In this document: positions 17,210-25,757 of the stretch, piece by piece | Numbering within the stretch: the stretch's first letter is position 1 | Layout of the letters: every line of letters begins with the position of its first letter | Source of the DNA: Helicobacter kayseriensis | GTDB lineage: Bacteria > Campylobacterota > Campylobacteria > Campylobacterales > Helicobacteraceae | DNA: 64,000 bases | Reading direction: 5' to 3' | NCBI RefSeq assembly: GCF_021300655.1 | Contig: NZ_JAJTNB010000002.1 | Location: forward strand, 124,001 to 188,000 | Notes under the pieces: generated by a model | Told to the model about the DNA's origin: nothing | The model's database searches: none | What the model saw: the letters and a program-made list of their open reading frames with translations, nothing else | Position numbers and translations under genes: made by a program

Positions 17210-17889
17210 TTGTTTATGGAAAGCAAATTGTTTTGCATCTTCTGAATCGGTCTCCTCAACGCATTCGGGAGGTTTTTTTGGCCAAAGAAATTGATGCAAA
17301 GCTTTTTAGACAAATTGCGAGATTGAATATTCCCATTGTGCGATTGGATTCTAAAAAGGCTCAAGCAATGGCTAGAGGAGGGAATCATCAAGGTTTTCTT
17401 ATTCGCATTGAACTGTTAGAACCAACCCCTTGGAAAAGTATGCTTGAGTTGTCTTCTCTTTTGGTTTTGTGTGGTGTGAGTGATGTGGGAAATATTGCAT
17501 CTCTTGCAAGAAGTGCTTATGCCTTGGGGGTGGGGGGAATGATTTTAGATTCTATCTCTCCAAAAGCTTTGGAAACAATTGTGCGTTTAAGCAGTGGAGC
17601 GATGCTTGAGCTTCCTTTTTACTATTCTTCTTCTTTATTAGATGAGATTCATCAAATCAAGCAAGCTAGTTTTGAGTGTTATGGTGCTGATATGAAAGGT
17701 GAGGAAATTAATTCTTTTCATTCTTGTTGTAAATGGGCTTTGTTTTTGGGAAGTGAGGGAAGCGGGCTTAGTCAGAAAATCATCCAAAAAATGGATAAAA
17801 TGGTTTCTATTCGTATGCGAAACAGTTTTGATTCTTTAAATGTGGGTGTAGCTGGAGGGATTTTAATGCATAGGTTGGTAAAAGAATGA
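17206..17889 (+). CDS. TrmH/SpoU-family RNA 2'-O-ribose methyltransferase
   Basis: The 227-residue protein has an N-terminal RNA-binding substrate domain (YGKQIVLHLLNRSPQRI) and a C-terminal SPOUT knot. Its motifs are VSDVGNIASLARSAYALG (motif 1), FLGSEGSGLS (motif 2) and IRMRNSFDSLNVGVAGGILM (motif 3), with the N-S-LNV pattern of RlmB-like enzymes. The exact nucleotide target, probably in 23S rRNA, cannot be read from the sequence. It overlaps its neighbours at both ends by four bases. Confidence 0.9.
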   Translation: MIVYGKQIVLHLLNRSPQRIREVFLAKEIDAKLFRQIARLNIPIVRLDSKKAQAMARGGNHQGFLIRIELLEPTPWKSMLELSSLLVLCGVSDVGNIASLARSAYALGVGGMILDSISPKALETIVRLSSGAMLELPFYYSSSLLDEIHQIKQASFECYGADMKGEEINSFHSCCKWALFLGSEGSGLSQKIIQKMDKMVSIRMRNSFDSLNVGVAGGILMHRLVKE

Positions 17890-18761
17890 GTGAAGAGTTG
17901 TTTAACCATCAAGATTTTGAAACTTTAAAATCAATCGGAGTTGAAAAAATTAAAAGAGACACTAAGATTGATGCTTCAAGGATTTTGGATATTTTAGAGA
18001 GGCGTTTTGAAAAATTTGATTATATTCGCGCCAAAGGCTTTATTCATATTCTTGAGAAAGAATACCGCTTAGATCTTTCAAGCTGGCTTGAAGAATATCG
18101 TCTTGTTCATTTGAGCTGTCAGAGTGATACCTGTGAAGATCAAGCAGAAGAAGAATATCACAAAAAGATTCGACGTAAAAAGATGGTTTTTATTGGAGGA
18201 TTGGTTGTTTTCTTGTTTGTTGCCTTATTGCTTTTGGCAAAATTATTAAAAAGCGATGAAAGGATTGATACACAATCAAGCACAATTGAAAAGCAAACTA
18301 GGTCTCAAGAAGAGGATTTTGTTGCAGAAAATAATGAAGATATTCAACCCCCTCATGAGGAAAATGTAGTTGAAAAAAATAAGGGGTTGGGAGAGGAAGA
18401 TGGGCAGAGCCAAGTGGTGATCAATAAGTCACTCAATGAGCTTGGAACACCTATATTTGGAGAGATTAAAATTTCTTCTGGCGAGATTCTCTCACTTGTA
18501 TTTGAGCGTCCTATTTGGGTGGGCGTAGTTGATTTGCAATCCAAAAAACGCTCTGCTCAGATTCAAAAAACGTTTGAAATTCCTCTTGATCGAGAACGAT
18601 TAATTTATTCTGCTTATGGGAGTTTTAAACTATCGGTTGGCTCTAATGAAATGCGTTTTAATACCTATAAGCCTATTTTTTTGATTTACACTCCAAGCGG
18701 AGGAATTAGACAGATTTCTAAAGAAGAATATCTCTTTGCCAATGGTGGAGTAGAATGGTAA
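17886..18761 (+). CDS. Single-pass membrane protein with RodZ-like architecture
   Basis: I do not recognise a named family by sequence. The 291-residue protein has a cytosolic helical N-terminus (1-95) rich in HTH-like helices (LKSIGVEKIKRDTKIDASRILDIL is the predicted start). A KIRRKK stop signal and one hydrophobic helix (about 99-118) follow, then an acidic Gln/Glu-rich linker. The C-terminal beta-rich segment (about 190-290) includes ERPIWVGVVDLQSKK. This order resembles RodZ (cytosolic HTH, one TM, periplasmic DUF4115-like domain), which links MreB to the cell wall machinery. The assignment is inference from architecture only. Confidence 0.45.
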   Translation: MSEELFNHQDFETLKSIGVEKIKRDTKIDASRILDILERRFEKFDYIRAKGFIHILEKEYRLDLSSWLEEYRLVHLSCQSDTCEDQAEEEYHKKIRRKKMVFIGGLVVFLFVALLLLAKLLKSDERIDTQSSTIEKQTRSQEEDFVAENNEDIQPPHEENVVEKNKGLGEEDGQSQVVINKSLNELGTPIFGEIKISSGEILSLVFERPIWVGVVDLQSKKRSAQIQKTFEIPLDRERLIYSAYGSFKLSVGSNEMRFNTYKPIFLIYTPSGGIRQISKEEYLFANGGVEW

Positions 18762-19603
18762 AAAAAATTTTTTTATTGATGATAAGCTTCTTGATCCTTA
18801 GTGCTGATCAGATTGATGATGTTGTTATAAACATTATGGGAGAAGATGCTTATCAAGTCAATCAAAATTTTGTCAATCGTCTTTTTGCAGACAAAAAGAA
18901 ATTTTTTCTTGATGAAGATCAGAAAAAAATTGATTATTACAAAATCACCAAAGTCTTAAAAGACAACGGTTTGCTTTATCTTGGATTCCAAGAACCAAAA
19001 GAAGTCAATCTTGGATTTAAAGCCAAAACAAAGCCTGTTTTTCTTATGCGAACTATCAATGGTGTGCTTTCTTCAATCGGATATTCCTACTTTACTGTAT
19101 CAAAGGCAAAGTATACTCAAGATAATGTTTTTCTTACTTTCTCTTTAGTTAGCGAGCATGGCGTAGCTCCAGAGATTATTTTGTCTGAGTTAAAAAAGAG
19201 AGGGATTCTGGTTTCAAGGGTTGCAAGGAAAAACCAAACAGATTGGCTTTATGAGCTTCAGATCCTTGACCCCTCTGTTGCAAGCGCAATTGCTTTAAAA
19301 GACAATGATCGTTTGGAGCTAAAAAATATTTCTGGAGAATATTGGTTTAGCGTTCAGAGTGCAGGTATTATGAGTATCTTAAAAAAGAATTCTAAAATTG
19401 GCTGGAGTCCACGAATTGTTCTTTATGATCGCGATTTGCAAATTTTGGAAATTATGACTCAAAAGGATTTTGCAGTCAGTGCAGAAATCAATATAACAGA
19501 TCAAACTGCTTTTGTGATGGTGACAGATCTTAATAATCCTTCTCGCCTCAAGAGTGGTATTACTGTAACTTTTTTTAGTTTTGATCAAATAAAGAGTGAA
19601 TAA
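18755..19603 (+). CDS. Secreted hypothetical protein
   Basis: I do not recognise this 282-residue protein. It begins with a short signal peptide (MVKKIFLLMISFLILSADQ), so it is probably periplasmic or anchored at the outer membrane. The mature part has predicted mixed alpha/beta structure, including GLLYLGFQEPKEV near residue 75, and a C-terminal TVTFFSF beta strand. It overlaps the RodZ-like gene by seven bases, and the hom gene starts at its stop codon (TAATG), so it is co-translated with both. The operon position suggests an envelope role with the preceding membrane protein. Confidence 0.6.
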   Translation: MVKKIFLLMISFLILSADQIDDVVINIMGEDAYQVNQNFVNRLFADKKKFFLDEDQKKIDYYKITKVLKDNGLLYLGFQEPKEVNLGFKAKTKPVFLMRTINGVLSSIGYSYFTVSKAKYTQDNVFLTFSLVSEHGVAPEIILSELKKRGILVSRVARKNQTDWLYELQILDPSVASAIALKDNDRLELKNISGEYWFSVQSAGIMSILKKNSKIGWSPRIVLYDRDLQILEIMTQKDFAVSAEINITDQTAFVMVTDLNNPSRLKSGITVTFFSFDQIKSE

Positions 19604-20877
19604 TGGAGCGTATTGGAATTGGAATAGTTGGACTTGGGACAGTAGGGGGGAGTGTTGCAAAAATTATAGAAGAGCATGGAAAAAGATTAGCCCAAAGGGC
19701 TGGAGTTGAGCTTTATGTTAAGCGTGCTGTTGTAAGGAATCCTAGTAAATATCATCATTTTTCTTTTCCGATAAGTTGTGATGTTGAGGATCTTTTAAAA
19801 GATGATGATGTTGAGATTGTTGTTGAGTTAATGGGGGGTGTTGAAACACCCTTTGAGATTGCCAAAAAAGTTTTTAAATGCAAAAAAGCCCTAGTCACGG
19901 CCAATAAAGCGATGCTTGCCTATCACGCCCAAGATCTTATTGAGCTATCCAAAGGACTCCCTTTTGGGTTTGAGGCAAGTGTATGTGGAGGAGTTCCAAT
20001 TATTGAAATTTTAAGAGATAGTTTGGTGGCCAATGATTTTGGGGGCTTTGAGGGGATTTTTAATGGCACGAGCAATTTTGTTTTGTCTAAGATGCTTGAG
20101 GATAGATGCGATTTTTCTCAAGCATTACATAAAGCACAAGAGCTTGGTTATGCAGAAGCAGATCCTAGTCTTGACATTAATGGTGGGGATGCTGGTCATA
20201 AGCTTTTGATTCTTGCAAAACTTGCTTATGGAGTTTGTGTAAAGCCTGAAGAGATTCTAGTTGAGGGAATCGAGCAAATTGGCTTAGAGGATATGTGTTT
20301 TGCCGATGAACTTGGTTATGCAATCAAGCTTGTGGGAATTGCCAAAAAGGATGGAGAGGTTTTGGATCTTAGATTACATCCCGCTCTTTTGCATAAAGAT
20401 AATGATTTATCCAATGTGAATGGGGTAAAAAATGCAATTAGCTTGCATGGCGATTGCGTGAAGGATTTGTTTGTAAGTGGTTTTGGAGCTGGAGGAGAAG
20501 TAACAGCAAGTGCTGTTATTGCCGACATCGTTCATATTGCGCGTTTGAGGAATGCCTCTCCTTATCCTTGTCCACCATTTGGATTTTTTGAATATCAAAA
20601 TTTATTGAAAATAAAACCATTGGAAGAAATACAAAGTGCCTATTATTTGCGTTTTATCGTGAGAGATGAATATGGTGTTTTGGCAAATATTACTTCAAGT
20701 TTGGCCCATTTTGGAATTTCTGTAAAACAGATTTTGCAAAAAAGTTCTCATTCTGAAGCGACTATTATTCTTATCACACATTGTGTGCAGGAAAAAAACA
20801 TTACTCTTGCACTTCAAGAAATCCAAAAGATGGACTGGATCCTCACATCTCCTTGCAAGATTCGCATCAATGAGTAG
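19603..20877 (+). CDS. hom: Homoserine dehydrogenase
   Basis: Hom reduces aspartate semialdehyde to homoserine for threonine and methionine synthesis. The 424-residue protein has the NAD(P) motif GIVGLGTVGGSV at the N-terminus and TANKAMLAYH with the NADP contact Lys. The substrate site follows in FEASVCGGVPIIEILRDSL and NGTSNFVLSKM, then GYAEADPSLDINGGDAGHKL. A C-terminal ACT domain (about 345-420) indicates feedback control by an amino acid, usually threonine. Confidence 0.96.
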   Translation: MERIGIGIVGLGTVGGSVAKIIEEHGKRLAQRAGVELYVKRAVVRNPSKYHHFSFPISCDVEDLLKDDDVEIVVELMGGVETPFEIAKKVFKCKKALVTANKAMLAYHAQDLIELSKGLPFGFEASVCGGVPIIEILRDSLVANDFGGFEGIFNGTSNFVLSKMLEDRCDFSQALHKAQELGYAEADPSLDINGGDAGHKLLILAKLAYGVCVKPEEILVEGIEQIGLEDMCFADELGYAIKLVGIAKKDGEVLDLRLHPALLHKDNDLSNVNGVKNAISLHGDCVKDLFVSGFGAGGEVTASAVIADIVHIARLRNASPYPCPPFGFFEYQNLLKIKPLEEIQSAYYLRFIVRDEYGVLANITSSLAHFGISVKQILQKSSHSEATIILITHCVQEKNITLALQEIQKMDWILTSPCKIRINE

Positions 20878-21196
20878 AAAAAAGGGAGAAATTTATGAAA
20901 AAAGAGCTTGTGAATTTTTGATTTCAAAAGGTTTTGAAATTATTGAATGTAATTTTTATTCACGCTTTGGAGAGATTGACATCATTGCAAAGAATCAGGG
21001 AGTCTTACATTTTGTGGAAGTAAAAGGGGGGAAAAATTTCAACCCAATTTATGCAATTACATCTTTAAAAATCCAAAAAATTATTCAGACAGCCAAGTAT
21101 TATCTTCTACTTCATCATTTAGAAATGCCTTTTTGTATTGATGGAATCAGTATTTGTGGAGAGGACATTGAGTGGATTGAGAATATTACATTGTAG
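20870..21196 (+). CDS. yraN: UPF0102 family protein YraN
   Basis: The 108-residue protein has the restriction-endonuclease-like fold of UPF0102: the core is GEIYEKRACEFLISKGF, then ECNFYSRFGEIDII and HFVEVKGGK, which carry the E-x(n)-D/E-VK nuclease-type residues. Its biological role is not established. The ATG at 20870 overlaps the hom stop by eight bases, and a longer upstream start would have to run inside hom. Confidence 0.9.
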   Translation: MSRKKGEIYEKRACEFLISKGFEIIECNFYSRFGEIDIIAKNQGVLHFVEVKGGKNFNPIYAITSLKIQKIIQTAKYYLLLHHLEMPFCIDGISICGEDIEWIENITL

Positions 21197-21344
21197 TGTG
21201 GGGGTTTGAAATTTTATAGTTATCTTGGCGATCAGTATTGAAGCAAAATAGGGGTGAGAAAGTGTATTGAGCGATTGGGAAAACCTCATAGTCTCCATCG
21301 ATTCAGTTAAATATGGCTTAAATACAGAGATTGAAGATTCGTAG

Positions 21345-21350
21345 TATAAT
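21345..21350 (+). promoter_or_regulatory. -10 element of the trxA promoter
   Basis: A perfect TATAAT lies 28 bases upstream of the trxA start in a 180-base gap that contains no other gene. It would give a short leader with the AAAAAGGAG binding site. No convincing -35 is visible, which is normal for Helicobacter. Confidence 0.7.
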
Positions 21351-21378
21351 CTTAATAAAAATAAAAAGGAGAAAAACA

Positions 21379-21696
21379 ATGGGACAATACATTGAATTGA
21401 CAAAAGAAAATTTTGAAGAAGTTGTAAAAAATGGCCTTTCGCTTGTGGATTTTTGGGCTCCATGGTGTGGACCATGTAGAATGCTATCCCCAGTCATTGA
21501 CAAACTCGCACAAGATTATTCAGGAGTTGCAAATATTTGCAAGGTGAATACAGATGAGCAAGAGGAGCTTTCTGCTCAATTTGGGATTCGCAGTATCCCA
21601 ACAATTTTATTTCTTAAGGATGGCAAGGTAGTTGATCAAATGGTGGGTGCCACTTCAGAGCAGGTTTTAAAAGACAAGCTTGATTCTCTCAAATAA
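21379..21696 (+). CDS. trxA: Thioredoxin
   Basis: This is a 105-residue thioredoxin with the redox site W29-C30-G-P-C33 and the cis-proline segment RSIPTILF. It passes electrons from TrxB to peroxiredoxins and other oxidised proteins. The start is ATG at 21379, after AAAAAGGAG; an upstream in-frame ATG at 21331 would overlap the promoter and is unlikely. It is followed by a hairpin and then trxB. Confidence 0.97.
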   Translation: MGQYIELTKENFEEVVKNGLSLVDFWAPWCGPCRMLSPVIDKLAQDYSGVANICKVNTDEQEELSAQFGIRSIPTILFLKDGKVVDQMVGATSEQVLKDKLDSLK

Positions 21697-21697
21697 A

Positions 21698-21723
21698 TTA
21701 GTAAAGGGTTTCCCCTTTGCTAA
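21698..21723 (+). terminator. Hairpin between trxA and trxB
   Basis: TTAGTAAAGGG pairs with CCCTTTGCTAA around a four-base loop, giving an 11-bp stem with one G-T pair. It is followed by a T-rich but not continuous tail (CTTATGATTTTC). It probably reduces trxA read-through into trxB or stabilises the trxA mRNA end. Confidence 0.65.
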
Positions 21724-21780
21724 CTTATGATTTTCTTTTCCCTTATACAATCAATAACAATTTTTATTAAAGGAATGAAA

Positions 21781-22710
21781 ATGTTAGACTTAGCAATTAT
21801 TGGAGGAGGTCCAGCAGGACTTAGTGCAGGTTTGTATGCCACAAGAGGTGGTTTGAAAAATGTTGCCTTATTTGAAATGGGAATGCCTGGAGGGCAGATC
21901 ACTGGAAGTAGTGAAATTGAAAATTATCCAGGTGTTGCACAGGTTGTAAGTGGAATGGATTTTATGCAACCTTGGCAAGAACAATGTTTTCGTTTTGGGC
22001 TTAAACATGAGATGGCAGAAGTTGTTCGAGTTTCTAAACAGGGTGATATTTTTCAAATCATTCAAGCTGATGGGAAAAGTGTTGAAGCCAAAAGTGTTAT
22101 TGTTGCCACAGGTGGGAAGCCCAAGAAAAGTGGAGTAAAAGGTGAGCTTGAATTTTGGGGAAAGGGTGTAAGTACGTGTGCAACTTGTGATGGATTTTTT
22201 TATAAAAATAAGGAAGTAGTTGTATTAGGAGGAGGAGATACTGCTCTTGAAGAGGCTATTTATCTTTCAAGAATCTGCTCTAAAGTATATCTTGTTCATC
22301 GTCGAAATGAGTTTCGTGCAGCTCCTAGTACAATTGCCCATGTCAAAGAAAATGAAAAAATTGAAATCATCACTCCTGCTGTTGTCAAAGAAATTGGTGG
22401 AGATTCTATGGGGGTGAGTTTTGTCACAATTGAAACCAATGGAGAAGAAAGGCGACTTGATGTTCCAGGGATTTTTATTTTTGTTGGTTATGAGGTCAAC
22501 AATTCTGTTTTAAAACAAGAAGATGGGAGTATGCTCTGTGAGTGCGATGAGTGGGGGAGTGTTGTGGTGGATTTATCTATGAAGACAAGCCTTAAGGGAC
22601 TCTATGCTGCTGGGGATCTAAGGATTCAGGCTCCAAAGCAAGTTGTTTGTGCTGCTGGAGATGGAGCAACAGCAGCATTAAGTGTTTTATCTTATTTGGA
22701 AGGACATTAG
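21781..22710 (+). CDS. trxB: Thioredoxin reductase
   Basis: The 309-residue FAD enzyme reduces thioredoxin with NADPH. It has the FAD motif [17 protein letters not shown], the redox pair CATC in [10 protein letters not shown], the NADPH motif [10 protein letters not shown] and the C-terminal FAD contact [10 protein letters not shown] place the start at ATG 21781, about seven bases after AAAGGA; the ATG at 21775 is too close to that site. dapB starts on its last base (TAGTG). Confidence 0.96.
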   Translation: MLDLAIIGGGPAGLSAGLYATRGGLKNVALFEMGMPGGQITGSSEIENYPGVAQVVSGMDFMQPWQEQCFRFGLKHEMAEVVRVSKQGDIFQIIQADGKSVEAKSVIVATGGKPKKSGVKGELEFWGKGVSTCATCDGFFYKNKEVVVLGGGDTALEEAIYLSRICSKVYLVHRRNEFRAAPSTIAHVKENEKIEIITPAVVKEIGGDSMGVSFVTIETNGEERRLDVPGIFIFVGYEVNNSVLKQEDGSMLCECDEWGSVVVDLSMKTSLKGLYAAGDLRIQAPKQVVCAAGDGATAALSVLSYLEGH

Positions 22711-23483
22711 TGTTAGAAGTTGGACTTGTTGGGTATGGTGGGAAAATGGGGGGATTGATTTGTGATCTTATTGCTCAAAGCGGGGATTTAAAGCTTACAA
22801 GCGTTTATGATCACAAAAATCAAAGAAATTTACAAAGCAGGCAAGAGGATATCTATTTTTCTAATGATTGGGGGGAATTTTTAAAACATTCGCAAGCCGT
22901 GATTGATTTTTCAACTCCTCAAGCAACCTTTTCCTTGCTTGAGGCATGTTTAGAGATTCCTAGGCCATTGGTTATAGGAACAACAGGCTTGAGTGAGGAG
23001 ACACATCAATTAATGAGAAAGGTGTCACAAAGTGTTCCTGTTGTCTATGCAACAAATACAAGTCAAGGGATCAATCTTTTGAATCAATTTGCATTTCTAG
23101 CCTCAAAAATTTTAGAAGATTGTGATATAGAGATTGTCGAAATGCATCATCGCTCCAAAAAAGATGCGCCAAGTGGTACAGCTATGACTTTGGCTGAGTA
23201 TTGTGCCAATGCAAGAGGTCTAGAATTGGAAGAAGTGAGGGTAAGTGGGCGTGATGGAAATATTGGCAAGCGAGATAAGCAAGAAATTGGTGTAATGAGC
23301 TTGAGGGGGGGAGATATCGTAGGTCGACATACGGTAGGTTTTTATTGTGATGGGGAGTATTTGGAGCTTACACATACTGCTACAAATCGCAAAACATTTG
23401 CTCTAGGAGCTTTGAGGGCTGTACGATGGGTCATGGTTCAGAAGAATGGGATTTTTAGTATGAAAGAAGTTTTGGGTCAATGA
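22710..23483 (+). CDS. dapB: 4-hydroxy-tetrahydrodipicolinate reductase
   Basis: DapB makes tetrahydrodipicolinate for lysine and the peptidoglycan cross-bridge residue meso-DAP. The 257-residue protein starts with GTG overlapping the trxB stop. It shows the nucleotide motif VGYGGKMG, FSTPQAT, GTTGLSE and the catalytic block EMHHRSKKDAPSGTA, with the H-H and K residues in place. A G7 run occurs at 23305-23311 within codons for LRGGD. Confidence 0.96.
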   Translation: MLEVGLVGYGGKMGGLICDLIAQSGDLKLTSVYDHKNQRNLQSRQEDIYFSNDWGEFLKHSQAVIDFSTPQATFSLLEACLEIPRPLVIGTTGLSEETHQLMRKVSQSVPVVYATNTSQGINLLNQFAFLASKILEDCDIEIVEMHHRSKKDAPSGTAMTLAEYCANARGLELEEVRVSGRDGNIGKRDKQEIGVMSLRGGDIVGRHTVGFYCDGEYLELTHTATNRKTFALGALRAVRWVMVQKNGIFSMKEVLGQ

Positions 23484-24445
23484 GAGAGATTCTAACTCTA
23501 GGCAGATATTTTAAAAAAAGATTTGGACAAAGGGTGAGAAAGATCCCAATTTCTTTGCAGGGTTTTACATGTCCAAATATCGATGGAAGAGTTGCTAGGG
23601 GAGGGTGTATTTATTGTTGCAATGAAAGTTTTTCTCCAAGTTTGGTCAAGATTAATCATTTGGGAAAACAAGTCAAGATGCATTTTGATCTCAAAGAGAA
23701 TCCTATTTTGGATGCTCAAGTTCAGCAACTCAAAGAACAATTCTTTTGGCATGCAGATTTTCATAAAGAAAAATTTGAAATCCAAAAATATATGATTTAT
23801 CTTCAATCTTATACCAATACATATGCCCCATTTGAAACGCTTAAAAGAATTTTTGATGAGGCCTTAAATCTGCCCAATGTGGTTGGAATTAGTATCGGCA
23901 CACGGATTGATTGTGTTTCTTTAGAGGTGCTTGATTTGCTTGCAGAGTATGTTAAGAATGGAAAAGAAGTCTGGCTTGAATATGGGATTCAATCCGTATT
24001 TCCAAAGACTCTTGAGCTTATCAATCGCGGTCATGGAATCGAAGATGCACAAAATCAATTTATTTTGGCTCGACAGAGACAAATTAAAGTTTGTGCGCAT
24101 TTGATTTATGGACTTCCTCAAGAAAATGAAGAGATGATGTTGCACTCTTTAAGAGAGGTTATTGGTTGGGGGATTGATGGCATCAAGCTTCATCCTTTAT
24201 ATGTTGTAGAAAATACAAAACTTGCCAAAATGTATAAAAATGGCGAATATATACCTATTTCTTTAGAGGTTTATACGCGTTTGATTTTGCAGTCTTTGCA
24301 AGAAATTCCAGATGACGTAGTGATTCACCGCATTAGCTCTGGAGCACATGATGAGATGTTAATTGCTCCTAAATGGTGTTTTGATAAAAATATTCAAATG
24401 CGTTACATTCGAGATCGTTTAAGGGAAGTGGGGCTTGAATATTAG
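23480..24445 (+). CDS. TIGR01212-family radical SAM protein
   Basis: The 321-residue protein resembles the YhcC/YtqA group, with MREILTLGRYFKKRFG at the N-terminus. Its cluster-binding cysteines are in FTCPN...GGCIYCC, the widely spaced first Cys then CxxC pattern of this group. Downstream motifs include YLQSYTNTYAP, GISIGTRIDC, WLEYGIQS and AHLIYGLPQE. The function of the group is not settled; tRNA or translation-related chemistry is suspected. The start overlaps dapB by four bases. Confidence 0.85.
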   Translation: MREILTLGRYFKKRFGQRVRKIPISLQGFTCPNIDGRVARGGCIYCCNESFSPSLVKINHLGKQVKMHFDLKENPILDAQVQQLKEQFFWHADFHKEKFEIQKYMIYLQSYTNTYAPFETLKRIFDEALNLPNVVGISIGTRIDCVSLEVLDLLAEYVKNGKEVWLEYGIQSVFPKTLELINRGHGIEDAQNQFILARQRQIKVCAHLIYGLPQENEEMMLHSLREVIGWGIDGIKLHPLYVVENTKLAKMYKNGEYIPISLEVYTRLILQSLQEIPDDVVIHRISSGAHDEMLIAPKWCFDKNIQMRYIRDRLREVGLEY

Positions 24446-25148
24446 GGAATCTGTAAGTGCAGATGGAAGCCATACACTGTTTAATGAAGAGTATCAAGAG
24501 AGCTATCATAGCTTAAAAGATGGTGCTATAAATGAAACGATGCAGAAGCACGTTTTGCCTCCATTGGATTGCTTGGATTTAATGTCAAGACCAAAGATCA
24601 GAATCTTGGATATTTGTTTTGGTTTGGGGTATAACTCTTTTTTTACAATTTATGCATTTCTTTTGCGACAATATTGTGGAGAGATTGAGATATATAGCCC
24701 AGAAAAAGATTTGGAAATTTTTTCTAAACTCCTTAAGATAAATTATCCTAAAGAAATATTGACGCTTGATGGGACGGAGTTGAAGGAAATTTTATCTGCA
24801 TTGAAAGATGAGGGGGAGTACTCTCAAAATCAATGGAAGATACAGTGTTTTAGGGGTGAGGCATTAGAGTATTTGGAGAGGTTTGATTGTGGGTTTTTTG
24901 ATGTTATTTATCAAGATGCATTTTCTCCTCAAAAAAATCTAGAACTCTGGAGTGAGCAGTATTTCTCAAAGCTCTTTATTCTTTTGAAAGATGATGGGGT
25001 CATCACAACATATTCTCAAAGTAAGCAAGTAAGTGAAACAGTCAAAAAGATTGGCTTTTATGTTTATGAAATTCAGCAAAAAGAAGTACGCAATAGTCGT
25101 TTATTTGCAAAAAAAGAAATAAATCTTCCATTTTTGGTAAAAAAATAA
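24435..25148 (+). CDS. MnmC/MnmD-like tRNA wobble-uridine methyltransferase
   Basis: The 237-residue protein matches the methyltransferase half of MnmC (DUF752): SADGSHTLFNEEYQESYHS at the N-terminus, the SAM motif ILDICFGLGYNSFF, then FDVIYQDAFSPQKNLELWS. That half methylates nm5U34 to mnm5U34 in tRNA. The oxidoreductase half of enterobacterial MnmC is absent, as in stand-alone MnmD. The likely start is TTG at 24435, overlapping the radical SAM gene by 11 bases. Confidence 0.8.
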   Translation: MNIRESVSADGSHTLFNEEYQESYHSLKDGAINETMQKHVLPPLDCLDLMSRPKIRILDICFGLGYNSFFTIYAFLLRQYCGEIEIYSPEKDLEIFSKLLKINYPKEILTLDGTELKEILSALKDEGEYSQNQWKIQCFRGEALEYLERFDCGFFDVIYQDAFSPQKNLELWSEQYFSKLFILLKDDGVITTYSQSKQVSETVKKIGFYVYEIQQKEVRNSRLFAKKEINLPFLVKK

Positions 25149-25157
25149 TATTTTCTC

Positions 25158-25186
25158 TTGACAAGAAGGTAAAAAATCTATAAAAT
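25158..25186 (+). promoter_or_regulatory. Strong promoter for the tRNA-tufA region
   Basis: A consensus TTGACA (25158-25163) and TAAAAT (25181-25186) are separated by 17 bases, about 20 bases upstream of the first tRNA. A full -35 box is unusual in this group and fits a highly expressed stable RNA operon. Confidence 0.8.
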
Positions 25187-25206
25187 GCGATTTTCATTTT
25201 TAATTT

Positions 25207-25282
25207 GCTGGTTTAGCTCAGTTGGTAGAGCAGCTGCCTTGTAAGCAGCAGGTCGGGGGTTCAAGTCCCTTAACCAGCTCCA
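25207..25282 (+). tRNA. tRNA-Thr (anticodon TGT)
   Basis: The 7-bp acceptor stem GCTGGTT/AACCAGC, D-arm, TTCAAGT T-loop and encoded CCA are present. The anticodon loop CTTGTAA reads TGT. It is the first of four tRNAs before tufA. Confidence 0.96.
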
Positions 25283-25317
25283 TAAATTTTGGTGTTTGAC
25301 CGGTAATAAGCTAATTT

Positions 25318-25402
<85 letters not shown>

Positions 25403-25442
25403 CTTTCTAGCCAGAAGTGGTAGTCGATTTGCTTTTGTTTTT

Positions 25443-25519
25443 GCGGGAATAGCTCAGTTGGCTAGAGCATCAGCCTTCCAAGCTGAGGGTCGCGGGTTCG
25501 AGCCCCGTTTCCCGCTCCA
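25443..25519 (+). tRNA. tRNA-Gly (anticodon TCC)
   Basis: The acceptor stem GCGGGAA/TTCCCGC, TTCGAGC T-loop and encoded CCA are present. The anticodon stem TCAGC/GCTGA encloses CTTCCAA, giving TCC. Confidence 0.96.
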
Positions 25520-25586
25520 TTCTGGGAGCCATTTTCTTCATAGAAATTTTTCCCTTATATTTTTTATTGTTTTTTGGAGATATCTT

Positions 25587-25661
25587 GCCCATATAGCTCA
25601 GGGGCAGAGCACTTCCTTGGTAAGGAAGAGGTCGGCGGTTCAAATCCGCTTATGGGCTCCA
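25587..25661 (+). tRNA. tRNA-Thr (anticodon GGT)
   Basis: The acceptor stem GCCCATA/TATGGGC, TTCAAAT T-loop and encoded CCA are present. The anticodon stem CTTCC/GGAAG encloses TTGGTAA, giving GGT. The tufA -10 box lies about 50 bases downstream. Confidence 0.96.
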
Positions 25662-25712
25662 GTTCAGTGTTAGATGCTTTTATCTAAAGATAATATTGAA
25701 ATAGAAATTTGC

Positions 25713-25718
25713 TATAAT
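25713..25718 (+). promoter_or_regulatory. -10 element of the tufA promoter
   Basis: A perfect TATAAT preceded by GC lies 39 bases before the tufA ATG, between the last tRNA and tufA. It would let tufA be transcribed separately from the tRNA promoter. Confidence 0.7.
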
Positions 25719-25757
25719 TTGAGGCATTTTGAATTTTAAAAAGCTAGGAGAATAAAA

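Noticed and set aside
23305-23311. G7 run in dapB as a phase-variation site
   Set aside because: Seven G in an essential gene is short and in frame; slippage would be lethal, so I treat it as incidental.
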